64,000 bases of DNA from Nectonema munidae (taxonomy: Eukaryota; Nematomorpha; Nectonematoida; Nectonematidae), in NCBI GenBank assembly GCA_030549495.1, contig JAUIRK010000121.1:682001-746000 (forward strand), read 5' to 3'. Made by a program: the position numbers and the translations under genes. The notes below the pieces were generated by a model. That model did not search any database and was not told where the DNA came from. It was given only the letters and a program-made list of their open reading frames with translations. Shown here piece by piece: positions 11,231 through 22,920 of the stretch. How positions within the stretch are numbered: position 1 is the stretch's first letter; each line of letters starts with the position of its first letter.

Positions 11231-11905
11231 CCTATTAGTGCTGGGCTAAATTTGTCGGCTCAAGTGCCCCCCCCCCCCTTATTTTTCTCAGATATTAATA
11301 AGTTTTTATAAATATTTTTAATGTTACATATATATTTCAACTATGCTGAATTAAGTGGTGATATTCATTTTTTATGAAAATGAAGCAAACCTGTCAAAAA
11401 ATTGATTTAAATGTGACATCTCATCTCAAAAAGAAACTTTTAATCTAAATAATTATATAATTTTTTTTACACATACGAAGTCATTTTACCATTTTCAAGC
11501 GTGCTGTGGTAATATTCATTTTTATGAAAATCAATCAAACCTGTCAAAAAATTGATTTATATGTGACAGCTCATCTCAAAAGGAAACTTTTTATCTAAAA
11601 TTATATAAAGTTTTATAATACATATACCAAGCCATTTTACCATTTTCAAACATGCTGAATACAGTGGTGATATTCATTTTTTAATGAAAATCAATCAAAC
11701 CTATCAAAAAATTGATTAATATATGACAGCTCAACTCAAAAAAAACTTTTTATCTAAGTAATTATATAAAGTTTTTTACACATATATACCCATTTTCAAG
11801 CACGCTTTGTTTACAGATGATATTAGTTTTTTTTTATGAAAATCTTTGACAGCCCATGTCAAAATTAAAATTTTTATTCTTATGAAATTTTTATACATAT
11901 ATACT
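11231..11905 (-). mobile_element. Satellite-carrying repeat element, copy 1 (about 4 units)
   Basis: The left end is CCTATTAGTGCTGGGC, followed by a C run and then about four diverged tandem units of 146-160 bp. Anchors such as GTGGTGATATTCATTTT recur near 11,357, 11,503, 11,663 and 11,815. The terminal about 130 bp and the unit sequence match the right end of 46,285-47,994 in inverse orientation, while the outer flanks differ. The family therefore moves as a bounded element instead of being a local array. Its other boundary, near 11,905, is less certain. Confidence 0.7.
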
Positions 11906-12345
11906 AGGGTGGTCCACTGCATATAAAAAAATAAATAAAAAAACACATACAAATTACATAACTTTTCTGAAGTAATTTCTATCAAAAATGTAAAACAGAA
12001 CTAAAGTTAGAAACTTGGAATTAGCATTTTTTCATTCTTTTTAGTGTATAATAATAAGTATAGGTTAGTTAGACTCTCAAAAAGGGTATAAAATAAAAAT
12101 AAAAGTGTGCAAACAAAAATCAAACAATAAATTATGATTGCATTACTTCATTTTTCTCAGCATCATTCAAAAATAGTTTAAAAGCTAAATTGGTGCAAGC
12201 TACAAAAATCTACAAAAAGTAAAATAACTTTTAAAATTTTGCAATGATTTGCCTTTTATAATAACTTTTAAGGAAAAAAGTCTATCAGAAAATATTATAG
12301 AGCTTCAACAAAAACTTAAAAATTTTACAGCATAACTTAACTCTA
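11906..12345. other. AT-rich spacer, no gene seen
   Basis: It opens with TAGGGTGGTCCACTGCAT at about 11,905, a motif like some hAT element starts, but no matching end is visible. Otherwise featureless. Confidence 0.35.
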
Positions 12346-12490
12346 TGGGTGACATGACAGGTTGGTTGAGATGATGGACTCAGCACGGAAGCCTCTGAAT
12401 TCGATTCCTCACCGATACCAATTTGTTAATAGTTTGACATAAGCAGTACATCAGTTCCTTGTTGGTGTAAACACACCCACGGTACCTTTT
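12346..12490 (+). repeat. tRNA-derived SINE
   Basis: The tRNA-like head GACAGGTTGGTTGAGATG (A-box region) is followed by GAATTCGATTCCT, which fits the polymerase III B box. The body ends CACGGTACCTTTTA, the same 3' end as the copy at 16,681-16,817 read in the other direction. The head differs somewhat from the other copies and may be another subfamily. Confidence 0.6.
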
Positions 12491-13092
12491 ACACAAAATT
12501 GAAAAATTTGCTATTTGATATTATATTTTTATTATAATAATCAACAAATTTTCTTAAAAAAATGATATAATTAATTATGCACAGTGTTACTTACAAAATT
12601 TAACAATCGAACATTATAAAAAATATCTCTGCTCAAATATTAAACAAATAGGGTATTTTTGCTTTTAGACTGAATAGCTAGTCAAAATATTCATTCCCAA
12701 ATAGCTATTAAAAAAAATTTCTAGACTTGAAAAAATTAAAGTTTTCAAATGTTACAAAATGTAACAAACCTACTGATAAAGATTAAGTGGCCTTTGTTGG
12801 AAAATTTTTTTAACGCGAGTCTGACAATATTCATTGATATAAAATTGTAACGATTAAAAACTATTTTTCTCTCATTTAAAAACAAACAAATTTTCATTTT
12901 TGCAAAATGTTTGGTGTATTGATGGGGGTAAATTTTTACCAAAAATCTCTCTGATTAATTTGAATAGCTGAACTTTGGTATCATGAAAAAAGGTTCTGAA
13001 AATATTGAACTTATATTCCGCTAAAAACTAGTTTCTAATGAGATAAAATAGAATTATTTTTAATTTTACTCTAAATACAAATCAGAGAGAAG
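12491..13092. other. AT-rich spacer, no gene seen
   Basis: No repeat boundary, RNA gene or credible coding frame. The 65-codon minus frame at 12,745-12,942 looks like chance. Confidence 0.4.
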
Positions 13093-13289
13093 CAGTGGCG
13101 TAGGCAGAAAAAGTTGATACGGGGGGCACAATTTAAAAACTTAAAAAACTTGAGCAACATTATTTATACTTTCTTGATCCTTTCATTGGAGAAATTTTCG
13201 AAAACTGATATCGCATAAAGTGCATGGGGGCACCATGAGGTACATGAGGGGGGCACGGCCCCTCATGCCCCAGTCTAGCTACGCCACTG
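13093..13289. mobile_element. hAT-type MITE with perfect 8-bp target duplication
   Basis: The 197-bp element starts CAGTGGCGTAGGCAG and ends TCTAGCTACGCCACTG. Both flanks carry GAGAGAAG (13,085-13,092 and 13,290-13,297), a perfect 8-bp target site duplication as hAT transposases make. There is no coding capacity. The flanking GAGAGAAG-rich purine repeat continues to about 13,440. Confidence 0.85.
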
Positions 13290-13297
13290 GAGAGAAG

Positions 13298-14639
13298 AGA
13301 GCTGAATGAGTTGGGAGAGCTTAACAAGAGAAGAGGGCTTGAGTGAAAGAAGAGAGCTTGAATGAGAGAAGAGAGCTTAAGTGATTGAGTTTTAGCAGAG
13401 AAAGCGGAAGAGAAAAACAGAGAAGGAGACAGAAAGATAAATAGAATCACTGTGACAGATAAGAAAATCTAGTGGATCATCAACATGTGTTTGCTCAAAA
13501 ATACTACACGGAGGACACTGTGATAAACATTGCTTACTTATTGTGTGCATATTGAAACAATGGATTATTATTATTATTATTATATAGCTCTCACATCGTT
13601 TGTAAAATATTTTTGATAGGAATTTTAAAGCAGCTTGGCATGATGTTTGACTCGAAAGTCTGCATTTCCTCTTTTATTCTCTTATCTTACATTATCGAAT
13701 GATCATTACATCCTATAATGCGATCATGATACATGTTTTATAAACAAGCAGAAACTCTTACTTATAGAAAATCCCTCGCCCCCCCCCCGGATGTGTGCCT
13801 CTGGTTTACAGTTAGATGTACTTTATATCATCCTGCAAAAAATTAATAAAAGTCACTCAATATTAAACTTCTCAACTAGAAAGTGAGAATAGTCATATTC
13901 AAATTCTTAATTTCTGAGTTTAAATCACAAAATTCAAAAATTGGCTTTACGCTAGAAAAATAATGTTATTTTAAAACATTTTATCGTTATGAGTGTATAA
14001 TTTAGGCTAGAATATAGCGATTTTTATGCTTTTAAAAACCTCTTCCGTTTTTATATATTTTGTAGCCAGGTAGCGTGCAATTGTCTGTAAACGAGCTTGG
14101 TCGATTATGTATGGTTGGGTGGCTTATGTATGGATGGCGCATCAAACAACCTACAAACTATTAATGATGCGACGATTGATCAGAAATCAAGAAGCGGAAA
14201 ATTTTACTACTCTTACGATTCCTCAAAATGGATAAGGGCTATGAAAGGTTGAATAAGCACATCTAGTGAGCATTTAAAATCTAGAACATTTCAAAGCATA
14301 CCCTATATTTTGCCTAACGACACATATTACAATATAACTTTTTACCTTGAATTTCAGTTCAAAATTTTGTTTGAAAATGGGGAATCAATAAATCTTTTGA
14401 TAAATTGATGATATTTTAAAGAGCTACTTCTACTCTAGTATTTAAAATAGAAAAGATACTTTATTTTAACAAGTCAAGACAAGCAGAACTTAGTATTTTG
14501 AATTTTATTAATCCCATTTAGCATTTCACTAAAAAAGTTTAATGATAAAAATTTGCATCTAATTCTTACCATCATAAATATCAAAATTTTCATAAAATTT
14601 TATGAACCATAGATTGAACAATATGACAGGTGAATAACG
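13298..14639. other. Purine-rich repeat then AT-rich spacer
   Basis: Irregular GAGAGAAGAGAGCTTGA-type repeats run to about 13,440. An (ATT)n run lies near 13,567-13,582 and a C run near 13,780. No coding frame is supported. Confidence 0.4.
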
Positions 14640-15040
14640 GGGAGCTTTTTATTTAGTTAGTTAGTTAAGTTGTTTGTGACGTTCGCGCCCATCCTTTCGG
14701 ATATCGTGGCCCGCCCGGAATGCTGAGTCCAGGTCTAACTGGACTTTCCATCTCACTAAACACCTACCGGCCCTTGTTACTGCATAGCTATACCTTGTTA
14801 TATATATTATTTTACAAGAATTTATGTTACAATATATAAATACAGCTGAGTGATCGATACTATCCTAACGCGAACGCTCCCAATTTGGGAAACAAACTTA
14901 TTGTCTAGTGATAGCTTGATTACTAACCACGTAGAATCGGGTCGCTAGAGCACTACCTAACCGTAAAAACCTTTGAATTCTTCAGAGGAAAAAAACCAGG
15001 GTTAAAAACCGGCACAACGGAATGTATCTTGTTCCTAAAT
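14640..15040 (-). repeat. Unclassified retroposon end with (CTAA)n-type tail
   Basis: A TTAGTTAGTTAGTTAAG run at about 14,655-14,671 abuts GC-richer unique-looking sequence (GTTCGCGCCC, ATCGTGGCCCGCCCGG) to about 14,780. A second GC-richer block runs from 14,866 to 15,040. On the minus strand the run would be a (CTAA)n 3' tail, as in some SINEs and LINE 3' ends. No RT or tRNA box is clear, so the class is open. Confidence 0.35.
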
Positions 15041-15660
15041 AAAAGAATATGATTATTAAAGGTATATGCTACAAAAATAGAAGCGTTTGAAGGCATGCAA
15101 TATCTTATATATTATTAATAAATAATATTTGATACATGTTATAGGGGTTAAGAAAGATATACATAATTTAGGGCATGCTAGGTTAGGAACAATCTACCCC
15201 TGGAATTTGACTCCATCCCTAAATGTTGTCCTTAGGATATATGTTTTAAAATTGGAATGTATAGACGGTCCTACAAGCAGACTCCTACAGAGGCGAGATT
15301 ACCGACTATGCGGCAGCTTTTTCTTTTTAATTTGACTTATAACAGAAATATAACAAATTTTTTTCTGAAGCAAACTAGTAAAAAAAATTTATTGGAAAAC
15401 TTCTAAGACTGTAAAAAGAAGTCCGAATACTTAAAAAAATTAAAATATTCAAACCGATCTCTTCCTTACGACTTCAACTATAGAAGGGGTACTCAGTATG
15501 CTTACAAAATTGAAATTGCTTTTTATTTTTCAAAATATCCGAAAAAAATTGCTCAAAACTTCAAAAAATTTAACTTCAATTCAAATATAAAATATTAAAT
15601 TCGGAATGATAAAAAAGAAACACTATGCTGAGATAAAGAATATGATAAAAGAAAGAGGAT
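15041..15660. other. Downstream flank of the RAMAC-like gene
   Basis: AT-rich. The 68-codon plus frame at 15,129-15,335 is unrecognised. The first AATAAA on the minus strand past the RAMAC-like stop is at 15,522-15,527, about 135 nt downstream. Confidence 0.4.
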
Positions 15661-15834
15661 TTACTCGTTTAGAGTTCTTTTAATGTTTTTGAATGAAGTA
15701 GTGGTATTATTTAGGAAGACAGGAGGGTCTAAATTAACTACAAACTTGGGAAAATATTCATCGCTTTTTGTATATCTATATTTGAACAATTCTTCGTAGC
15801 AGCGAAGTATTTCTTCATCTGTTTCAGGAGACAT
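15661..15834 (-). CDS. RAMAC: RAMAC-like RNMT-activating mini-protein, last exon
   Basis: RAMAC binds and activates the mRNA cap guanine-N7 methyltransferase RNMT in the nucleus. The 57-residue frame starts at ATG 15,834. Residues 13-30 read YEELFKYRYTKSDEYFPK, followed by LDPPVF (35-40). This parallels the RAMAC activation domain (FEEMFASRFTENDKEYQEY...PPESPPIV). The coding frame sits in an exon with a clean acceptor: TATCTTTTACAG on the minus strand, so the exon begins at 15,845, eleven bases before the ATG. An upstream 5' exon is thus expected to the right but was not found. The Arg/Asn-rich RNA-binding tail and Tyr-rich C-terminus of vertebrate RAMAC are absent. At this length the assignment rests on one motif block, so it is probable, not certain. 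Confidence 0.55.
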   Translation of the reverse strand: MSPETDEEILRCYEELFKYRYTKSDEYFPKFVVNLDPPVFLNNTTTSFKNIKRTLNE

Positions 15835-15845
15835 AGGTAGGATTT

Positions 15846-16380
15846 CTGTAAAAGATACAAAATGATATTTTATGTAAAAAAAAAGTTGAAATGTTTACAA
15901 TATTTTATCTTATACAAAATTTTTTAGATTACGACAAGCGTAAACGAGAAAATTCAGAAAATAATTTTTTTTTAGAAAGTAGAGAAGCCAATCGTTATAG
16001 CATTCTAAACACCTGCACAGGTACAAGTAAATCCTCCAGCACGGCTAATGAACGGGTATCGAAGGACTAAATTTGTTATAGAAAATTGCCCACACCCATT
16101 CTTTTATAAGATTTTACTTTCATAGTAGGATATCATAGCAAAAAATACGTTAAAATTTATATTTTTCTCCAGGCCTGTTATTTAAAGGTAATAATTTTTT
16201 AACTCTACACCTATCGGAAGAAGTTAAAGGAGATTCCTCGTTTTGATATTCATAAGATATTTCAAACCGAAATTTGATATTTATTCCCTTATATCAAAGA
16301 TGGGCAGATGTGCTTAAGTTAAAGGAGGCTGTCATTATAATCTCATTTTTAAATAAATTTTATTCAAAGGGTTATCTAAA
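15846..16380. other. Presumed intron or promoter of the RAMAC-like gene
   Basis: It follows the splice acceptor on the minus strand. The 5' exon is not identifiable here. No other feature seen. Confidence 0.35.
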
Positions 16381-17060
16381 AAAAGAACTTCGTTTTAAGG
16401 AGGGGTATGGAGTCATCTAAATAATTTAATGACTCCGACTCAGGAGTCAATATTTTATTAGTGACTCCGACTCCAGCTAAAATATAAAATTCTAACTTGA
16501 ATTAAAGTACCCGAACGTTATAATCATTTTAAAATCTGTTCTTCCATATGAATATAGAAGGTGATAACTTCCTCCTACCTAACAAGTGAAAATAAAGTAA
16601 GAAAATTGTAAATGTTTAGAATGATATGAAATATAAAGTAAAACTGGGCATCAAATTTTCTACAAAGATTTATTAGTAAAGGTACCGTGGGGACTGGGGT
16701 GTTTTCATCGAGAAGACACAACTGTGCCGCCTGTATCGAACTATGAGTAGGCTTGATGCAGGATCGAACCCAAGACTTTAAGTTATCGAAACGCCCAACC
16801 TTACTCACGCCTCCGACATAACAATAATAAATAAATTAAATTAAAAATATATTTACTCAGAGACATGCATAAAATGCTTTGAATTAGTTTTTAAAAAAAG
16901 AATCGCATCAATGAGATCTTCTTTCATTGTAGCTTTAGGATTTGATTTCATAATTTTTAAAGCGGAAAATAGTCTTTAGAGTTTAGACACACTAACTTGT
17001 GTAGGAGGAAGAGCATTTGCAACAAGACATCATATATCTATATGATAAACAGTCTCTCTT
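16381..17060 (-). pseudogene. hAT transposase C-terminal fragment split by a SINE
   Basis: Minus strand from about 17,022 reads ALPPTQVSVSKL, a stop, then RLFSALKIMKSNPKATMKED and LIDAILFLKTN. This is the hAT C-terminal block, and it matches the fossil at 43,313-44,560 closely enough to call one family. GACTCCGACTC motifs at about 16,432-16,476 mark the element's end region, as GGAGTCGG does at 43,353. A SINE at 16,681-16,817 sits between the coding tail and this end. Confidence 0.6.
16681..16817 (-). repeat. tRNA-derived SINE inserted in a hAT fossil
   Basis: Read on the minus strand, the element starts with a tRNA-like head (GGCGTGAGTAAGGTTGGGCG), has GGGTTCGATCCTG as a B box, and ends GTCCCCACGGTACC. 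It closely resembles the copy at 27,569-27,708. It is younger than the hAT remnant it interrupts. Confidence 0.75.
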
Positions 17061-18605
17061 ATTCACTTCAAGTATAGGCGAAACAATGACAGCATGCATG
17101 TGTAGAGTAGGCAAGCACATTGAAAATGCTATCTTTCATATGGCGCTTGCATGCTAAAATGGCTTTGAGCCTTGCACCTGATGTGCAAAGGGTTAGATAA
17201 TAAATGCATGAACCAAATAAGAGGACTTTCATGTGTGATATAAAAGAAGTTAACTAAACGTTGAAAATGCATGCTAAGGTTTATTAATATTTCAAACGCA
17301 AAAGCTGAAAATTAAAACCGGAAAAGTGAAGAGGATTAAGTTGCGCGAGTAGAGAATACAGAGGCGTGTGAATGAACAGTGTGTTTTTGAAAAAGGATAA
17401 AGAAGCCATTTTTAATGATCTGTTGTAGTAGTACTATAACGAAGTAACTCTGTCACTAATAAGAGATTTTTAGGTTTATGGTAGGGTTAAATAATGTTAT
17501 TTTTATAATATATTGGCCAAAAATAAGAAGAAATTTTTTAGGTCTATGGTTAGGGTAAAATAAAATCATTTTTAAAATATATTCACAAAAACTGAAACTT
17601 TTTAATTACTAAATTGCCAAAGCCAACAAAATTAAAAAAATTCAATTTTTGTAAATATATTTTAAAAAACTTTTAGTTTCTTATATGAATGATTTGATAA
17701 AAAATAATAAGAGAAAAAAGTTTAACATTATATTTTAAAAGTAACTGGAGCCAATGATATATTTTAAAAAAATTCTTCCCACAGATGGATTTTTATGGTA
17801 TTCTATTAAACATAACTTTTTCGAGATGATCCATTTGTGAGCAGACAAAAGATACGCTTATTTTGGAATAATTAAATAAGTTTTAAATTTGTGTAATTTA
17901 AACTTACTTTTGTTATATTAACTCTTTTTCAACCCCCCCCCCCCTCCCCACCTCTTCCTATTGTCAATCTTTGTCAAGTTTTAGCTAAATTGCCCCCTGC
18001 CCTCCCTTCCTCATTTTTAGGTAATAACTCTTCTATCATAGTCTCACCGAATGAGGTACATCAAATCTTATATAAAGAAAAATATGAACAGAAAGTTGAC
18101 CCTTGTCTCCCTAATCATTCCAATCAAAACATGCACACAGAAAATTATAGAATAGAATCCAATTTTTAAGAGTATTTGTTTAATCTATTTCTAATGTCTA
18201 ACAAGAACACAATTTTGTCATTTTTCTTAAATAAAATAAAAAAGAAATTCAAAGTGCATGAGAAATCATATACAGATTTTATCATAAGATAAGACCTAGA
18301 TTAAAAATTAGCCCTGGAATAATTTTTAAATAAATAATAATTAAAGGATAATACAGGGCCTACTTTGTATAAAAGTGCTAGTTATTGAGCTAATCTTACA
18401 TTAGAATTTAGTGTATTCATTAGAACCAATGACAAAATAATCCATGCACATGCATAAATGTGTTAACTTCAAGTAAAAGACAATGTTACTTTGCAGTAAA
18501 AAATGATTACAATATAAACCAATATCTGTGATGAATTAAATCATTCAGTCTTAGCCTCAATAGAAATTTTACGAAATTATAGCAGGATTCATCCTTCTAA
18601 AGCTT
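17061..18605. other. AT-rich spacer with a short tandem duplication
   Basis: Two related segments of about 65 bp (near 17,466 and 17,530, sharing TTTTTAGGT and ATGGT followed by AGGGT) form a degenerate direct repeat. A C run lies at about 17,933-17,948. No gene supported. Confidence 0.4.
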
Positions 18606-19112
18606 ACCTGTCAACTCTTCAAGTAATACTGGGAGACTCCCAGTTTTGGTTGCTTTCTCTCAGCGTCCAGTTATCTTCAAGTTTTTAAAAATGTAATAAT
18701 TTAAATTTAAAAAAAATTTAAATAAAATATTTTGAAATTATAAAAATTTGTTTAATTAGATATAATTTTTATATATGAAAAATTATTTATATAAGCAATA
18801 TAAAAAGTATTTTAGCCATTAAGACACATAACCCCGAAAGCAAAAATATTTGTTATAATTGGAGACCGGATGACGCATTACAGAATCTGCCAAACAAAGC
18901 AACCAAAACATATAACGATGCAAAAATATTATCCATTTGGTGTATATCTTTGTTTTTGTTTAACTAAGTACTTTATTGTATTAACTAGTAAATCTGTATT
19001 TTGCAGTGTTCTAATAAATTGTAGATTACATTTAACAAAATGCTTTTGATTAAATAGAAATATGTAGATTAATTCGGTTCTCCCTGTTTTAAAAAATTTT
19101 AGATTGACAGGT
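18606..19112. mobile_element. Candidate MITE with ACCTGTCAA inverted ends
   Basis: ACCTGTCAA at 18,606-18,614 is matched by TTGACAGGT at 19,104-19,112. Similarity extends a few bases further out (AGCTTACC against GGTATGCT). The 5' part (CTGGGAGACTCCCAGTTTTG) contains a small palindrome. No coding content. Ends this short could be coincidental, so confidence is moderate. Confidence 0.45.
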
Positions 19113-20032
19113 ATGCTAAAGATATAAAAATTTCTTTGAGAAAGAAAAACTGATCGAATAAATATTTTAGTTTTTGTTTCCTTGATAGAAAAACAATCTA
19201 GAATGAATTATAAGAGTAGCACTATCACAATATCTGACATTTTATCAACCCATATATGACAATGTGCAAAAATATGAAATATTTTAGATTTTGACTATCA
19301 ATCTTATATATAATGACTATTTGAATCAGGGGCACACACCCTCAAAATTATTGGGGAGGGCGGAATTTTTTTTTGCAAATTTTTAAAATTACTAATCTGG
19401 AAATATCACGGGAGACCAAATAGTGAAACAAACCTTTAAGATAGAGTGTATACAGAGCATACGTGAATTTATAAGGCTACTTTATATTTTTTTTTACAAA
19501 ATTGATGAAATTTAAAAACTAATTAATTTAATAATACTAATGGAGAATTTGAGAGAGAAGAACCTGAGATAGGAGAAGAGAAAGAATGAAATGAACGAGA
19601 TGTCTGGATGAAAATGATGGAAAAATGGGTTTGAGTGACAGAGAAGAGTAAATAGTTATTGAGTGACATGATATGAAAATTTGAGCCTGGTATGTAATTT
19701 AAAAAATGGAGAGAACGTCAATTCCATATATGGAAATATCTTAATAATGTCATCAAATATTATTGTCTCCAACTATGCTGTCTGGAATATTATCCGATGC
19801 GTAATAGAGAAATCACGTTTGGCAAGTTGTATTCTGATTTAGTGTATCAGTGGAATAGATACTTTTTGCATTTTAAAGTGACAGGTTTAATAAATTGGTA
19901 ACTGCGCTTTTAAAAGAATTTCAGATACTTAACTAGCACACACACATACAGTAAAGTGATTTTTTATAATGTAACATGCATTGACAAATTAATAATATCA
20001 TAGCGTTTCGAAGATTTACATAACACATATAC
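19113..20032. other. AT-rich spacer with one element end
   Basis: At about 19,327, CAGGGGCACACACCCTC followed by AAAATTATTGGGGAGGG resembles the left arm of the element at 20,033. This suggests another truncated copy of that family. A GAGAGAAGAA-type purine stretch runs at about 19,550-19,600. No gene. Confidence 0.4.
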
Positions 20033-21700
20033 ACTAGTTAAAAAAATCCAAAATTATTGGGGAGGGATGTGAGCCTCCCATTTGAATCAAACCTATGAAG
20101 TATTTTTTCTTTAAAAACAAGACTACGAAATAATAAAATGATGTTGATTTAATAAAAAATTTATTGAAAAATTTCAAAAGAAATAGGATAACAAATTTTT
20201 GAAATTTTAAAAACATTTAGAAAAACTCAAATTTAGCAAGAGAACAATTATACGCAGCATGCAACGTTTGTTAAACTAACTGTAAAATATAGCTTGTCAT
20301 TTAATTATTTGAAAATATTACAACACTCGGGTTTATTTTAAAATTTCTAGACAACCATTTTGAAAATTATGAAAAACTTACAATTAAACAAAATAAAATT
20401 AACAATCCAACTCAAATTTCAAGCATATAAATTTAAGCTTTATCAAAATTTTTAAAACAAAATGAAGAATGAAAGCATTAAAACGATCCTCATTCATTAA
20501 ACTGCAAAGTGAATTAATGTGGTAAAACTTGATATGTTTAAATAATAAATTCACAAAAAAAAATTAGATAATATAAAATTAATAAGTGTCACACTTAACA
20601 ACGATTGAAACATAAAAAAATTTGTAGGGCTTCTCACTTTAGAGAAAGATTAAATCTTAAAAACGAGTTGCAGAAATCATCATAATTTTTGAGTTCTACG
20701 AAAAGAATTCGATCAAGAAAAATTGTCAAGCAATTGGTAATGCAATTTTAGGGGGGCGTACGTCGGTTCCGCTCCCTTTAAATCCGCCACTCGATATCCA
20801 GACATCCTTTTCAGTTACTCGTTTTTAGATACTATACTACAAAATTGCAGTTTCTAATTATAAGAACAACGTTTTACACTTTTTAGTAAAGTTAGTGTTC
20901 TTTCAAAATAGCCTCTGATTGCTTTAGAAATTCAAACACTGATTCCACTTTTAGATAAAATTTTATAAATAATTCAACAAATAAGAATATAATTCGTCGA
21001 AAGGTAGTGTCGACTATCCATTATCGAAAAATTTTTACTGTCACTCAAATTTAATTTTTTTTTGTATAAATTTTTGCTCAAAAATATTACCTCAAATTTC
21101 TGTATATGTTAGTAATCTAAATATTACCATTGAGTTATGCTGCTATAATTGCGAAACTGACATTTTTATATTATGTTTGTTTATTTATTTATGTACAAAT
21201 ATGTATACAACTTAGACTAGAAAAACTATGTAACCTCAATAGTTGTTACGGTGTACCAATACCTCTCAACTTAACAATAGAAGGTCAGAGGTTCGATCCC
21301 AAAGGAACCCGAGCAGAAGGCAGAGGTTTAAAAAACAAGAATTTTGAAAGTATAAATTTTTTATCATATTTTGCTAGATGTAAGATTTGATATACCTCAT
21401 TCGGGGAGAGGATGTTAGATAAGTTTATAAAATTCTGTAATCAAAGAATCGAAAATTCTTTAAAAAATCAAAAAATATCAAACTTTCTGTTCATATTTTG
21501 CTACCTCATACGATGTTACAAAAGTTATTGCCTATACTTTGCAATTTGCACGATTTTAAATATTTTGTCAAATAATCAAAATAAAATTCTGTATCAAATA
21601 TTCTTTCATCAATTCCTGTAATGTGCCTGGTAGACTACTTCATTTTTCAAATGAAAAGCCTATTCCACCCCCTAACAATTTTGGATTTTTTTAAACTAGT
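20033..21700. mobile_element. 1.67-kb non-autonomous element with about 33-bp terminal inverted repeats
   Basis: The left arm, starting ACTAGTTAAAAAAATCCAAA (20,033-20,066), is matched inverted by a right arm ending TTTGGATTTTTTTAAACTAG (21,665-21,700), with one indel and a few mismatches. The interior has no recognisable transposase. It holds a MITE half-site (TCCGCCACT near 20,785) and a weak tRNA-like block with GAGGTTCGATCCC near 21,288. The superfamily is not determinable from the ends alone. Confidence 0.6.
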
Positions 21701-22115
21701 CTATATTCGATGATTGTAGGTAAAAATGCCTCCAGAATAAGTGTCCCTAATTAAAAATTAGGAAAAAGATTTTCAGTATTTTTTTTTAATTATATAAATA
21801 TTTTTATTTGGTACCGTTTTGAAAGGCTAAATTTCTTAATCTATAGGGTTTTTTTCTTTATAAAGTTCTTGAAAACAATAGCAAAGGTGCAGATTTGTGG
21901 GAATTTTTTCCTAATTTTAAATTGGGGCATTTTTACTGGTGGCGTTTTTTCCTATTTTTTAATTGGGTGAATTTTTTCTGCTCACGATATTCGATATGCA
22001 AATTTAATTAAAATATTTTCGCTGGAAGTATAGTATTTAAATTCACCAATTTTGTAAAAAAAAAATATAAATTAGTCTTATAAATTTAGGAGTTTAGGTA
22101 TGCGCTGAATACACT
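21701..22115. other. AT-rich spacer
   Basis: Contains repeated CCTAATTTTAAATTGG and CCTAATTAAAAATTAGG-like segments that are partly self-complementary. No gene seen. Confidence 0.35.
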
Positions 22116-22920
22116 CTATTTTAAAGGATTGCTCGATGGTATGAAAGGGATAATCAGTAATTTTGCTATTTCCATACCGAAAGAAAACGAGTCTATCTTT
22201 CTTGGTTTCAATCCTTTTTTTTTTAGAGAAAAGACAGTTCCTTCATTAATTCTTGCAGTGTCCAATAAAAAACACCATGCTTTAGCTGCCCATTTTTTAC
22301 TTTTTCTCACAGAAGAACCATATGAAATTCGCTAATCAAAAATATCGATTCCACCTTATAGTCGCTGGTTTTTTGATTGCATCTTTTGTCACTCCATAAA
22401 TCGGAGGTAATGATGAAGCTATCAAAATATTTTTAAAACTTGATTTCTGCTTAACTAGGTAACTATTCAAACATAGATATTTGTAAAAAAATTTACAACA
22501 AACTTTATAAGAAAAATTTTCTTTGCCACTCACATCCTTTATTCCTTCTCGAACTCCTCTTCTTGAGGGCATGATTGTGCCAATGCATATAATTTTCTCT
22601 TATAGCGCCATTCAATGAGAGGAAGCGATGTATAAAATCTATCGATTGTAATGTTGCTTTCTTCTAAAGAAGTTTGACGTAACCTTCTCTATTAACTGCT
22701 TAACAACTTCTAAGGTAGTATTTACTTAAATTAGCCTGCCCCATCTATCGGTTTGCCTGCATATACAATCGATTTAAAAGTGTAGGGAAACTCAACAGAA
22801 CTTAGAGAGCGGAACAAAAGCCCATATTTCGAAGGTTTGAGTGGATTTTAAACTTTAAAATTGATACCAGTTTTTGATTGGTAAAGGGACTCATCAATTG
22901 TAGCACTAAGTCTCATGTAC
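22116..22920 (-). pseudogene. piggyBac transposase fossil 1
   Basis: Minus-strand fragments in order read MRLSATIDESLYQSKTG and NPLKPSKYGLLFRS (22,918-22,800), SNITIDRFYTSLPLIEW (about 22,655-22,605), and KKWAAKAWCFLLDTARIN (about 22,297-22,244). These match the piggyBac DDE domain: 'DE.L..F.G...F..Y.P.KP.KYG', the 'DNFFTS..LA' block around a catalytic Asp, and the C-terminal 'KW....F..LLD...N' helix region. Multiple stops and a frame change make it inactive. The N-terminal part is not found to the right. The sequence differs from the other three fragments in the window, so it is a separate family or an old copy. Confidence 0.75.

Noticed and set aside
21240-21320. tRNA gene (GAGGTTCGATCCC as B box)
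   Set aside because: No cloverleaf or convincing A box at the right distance; more likely a tRNA-derived repeat piece.
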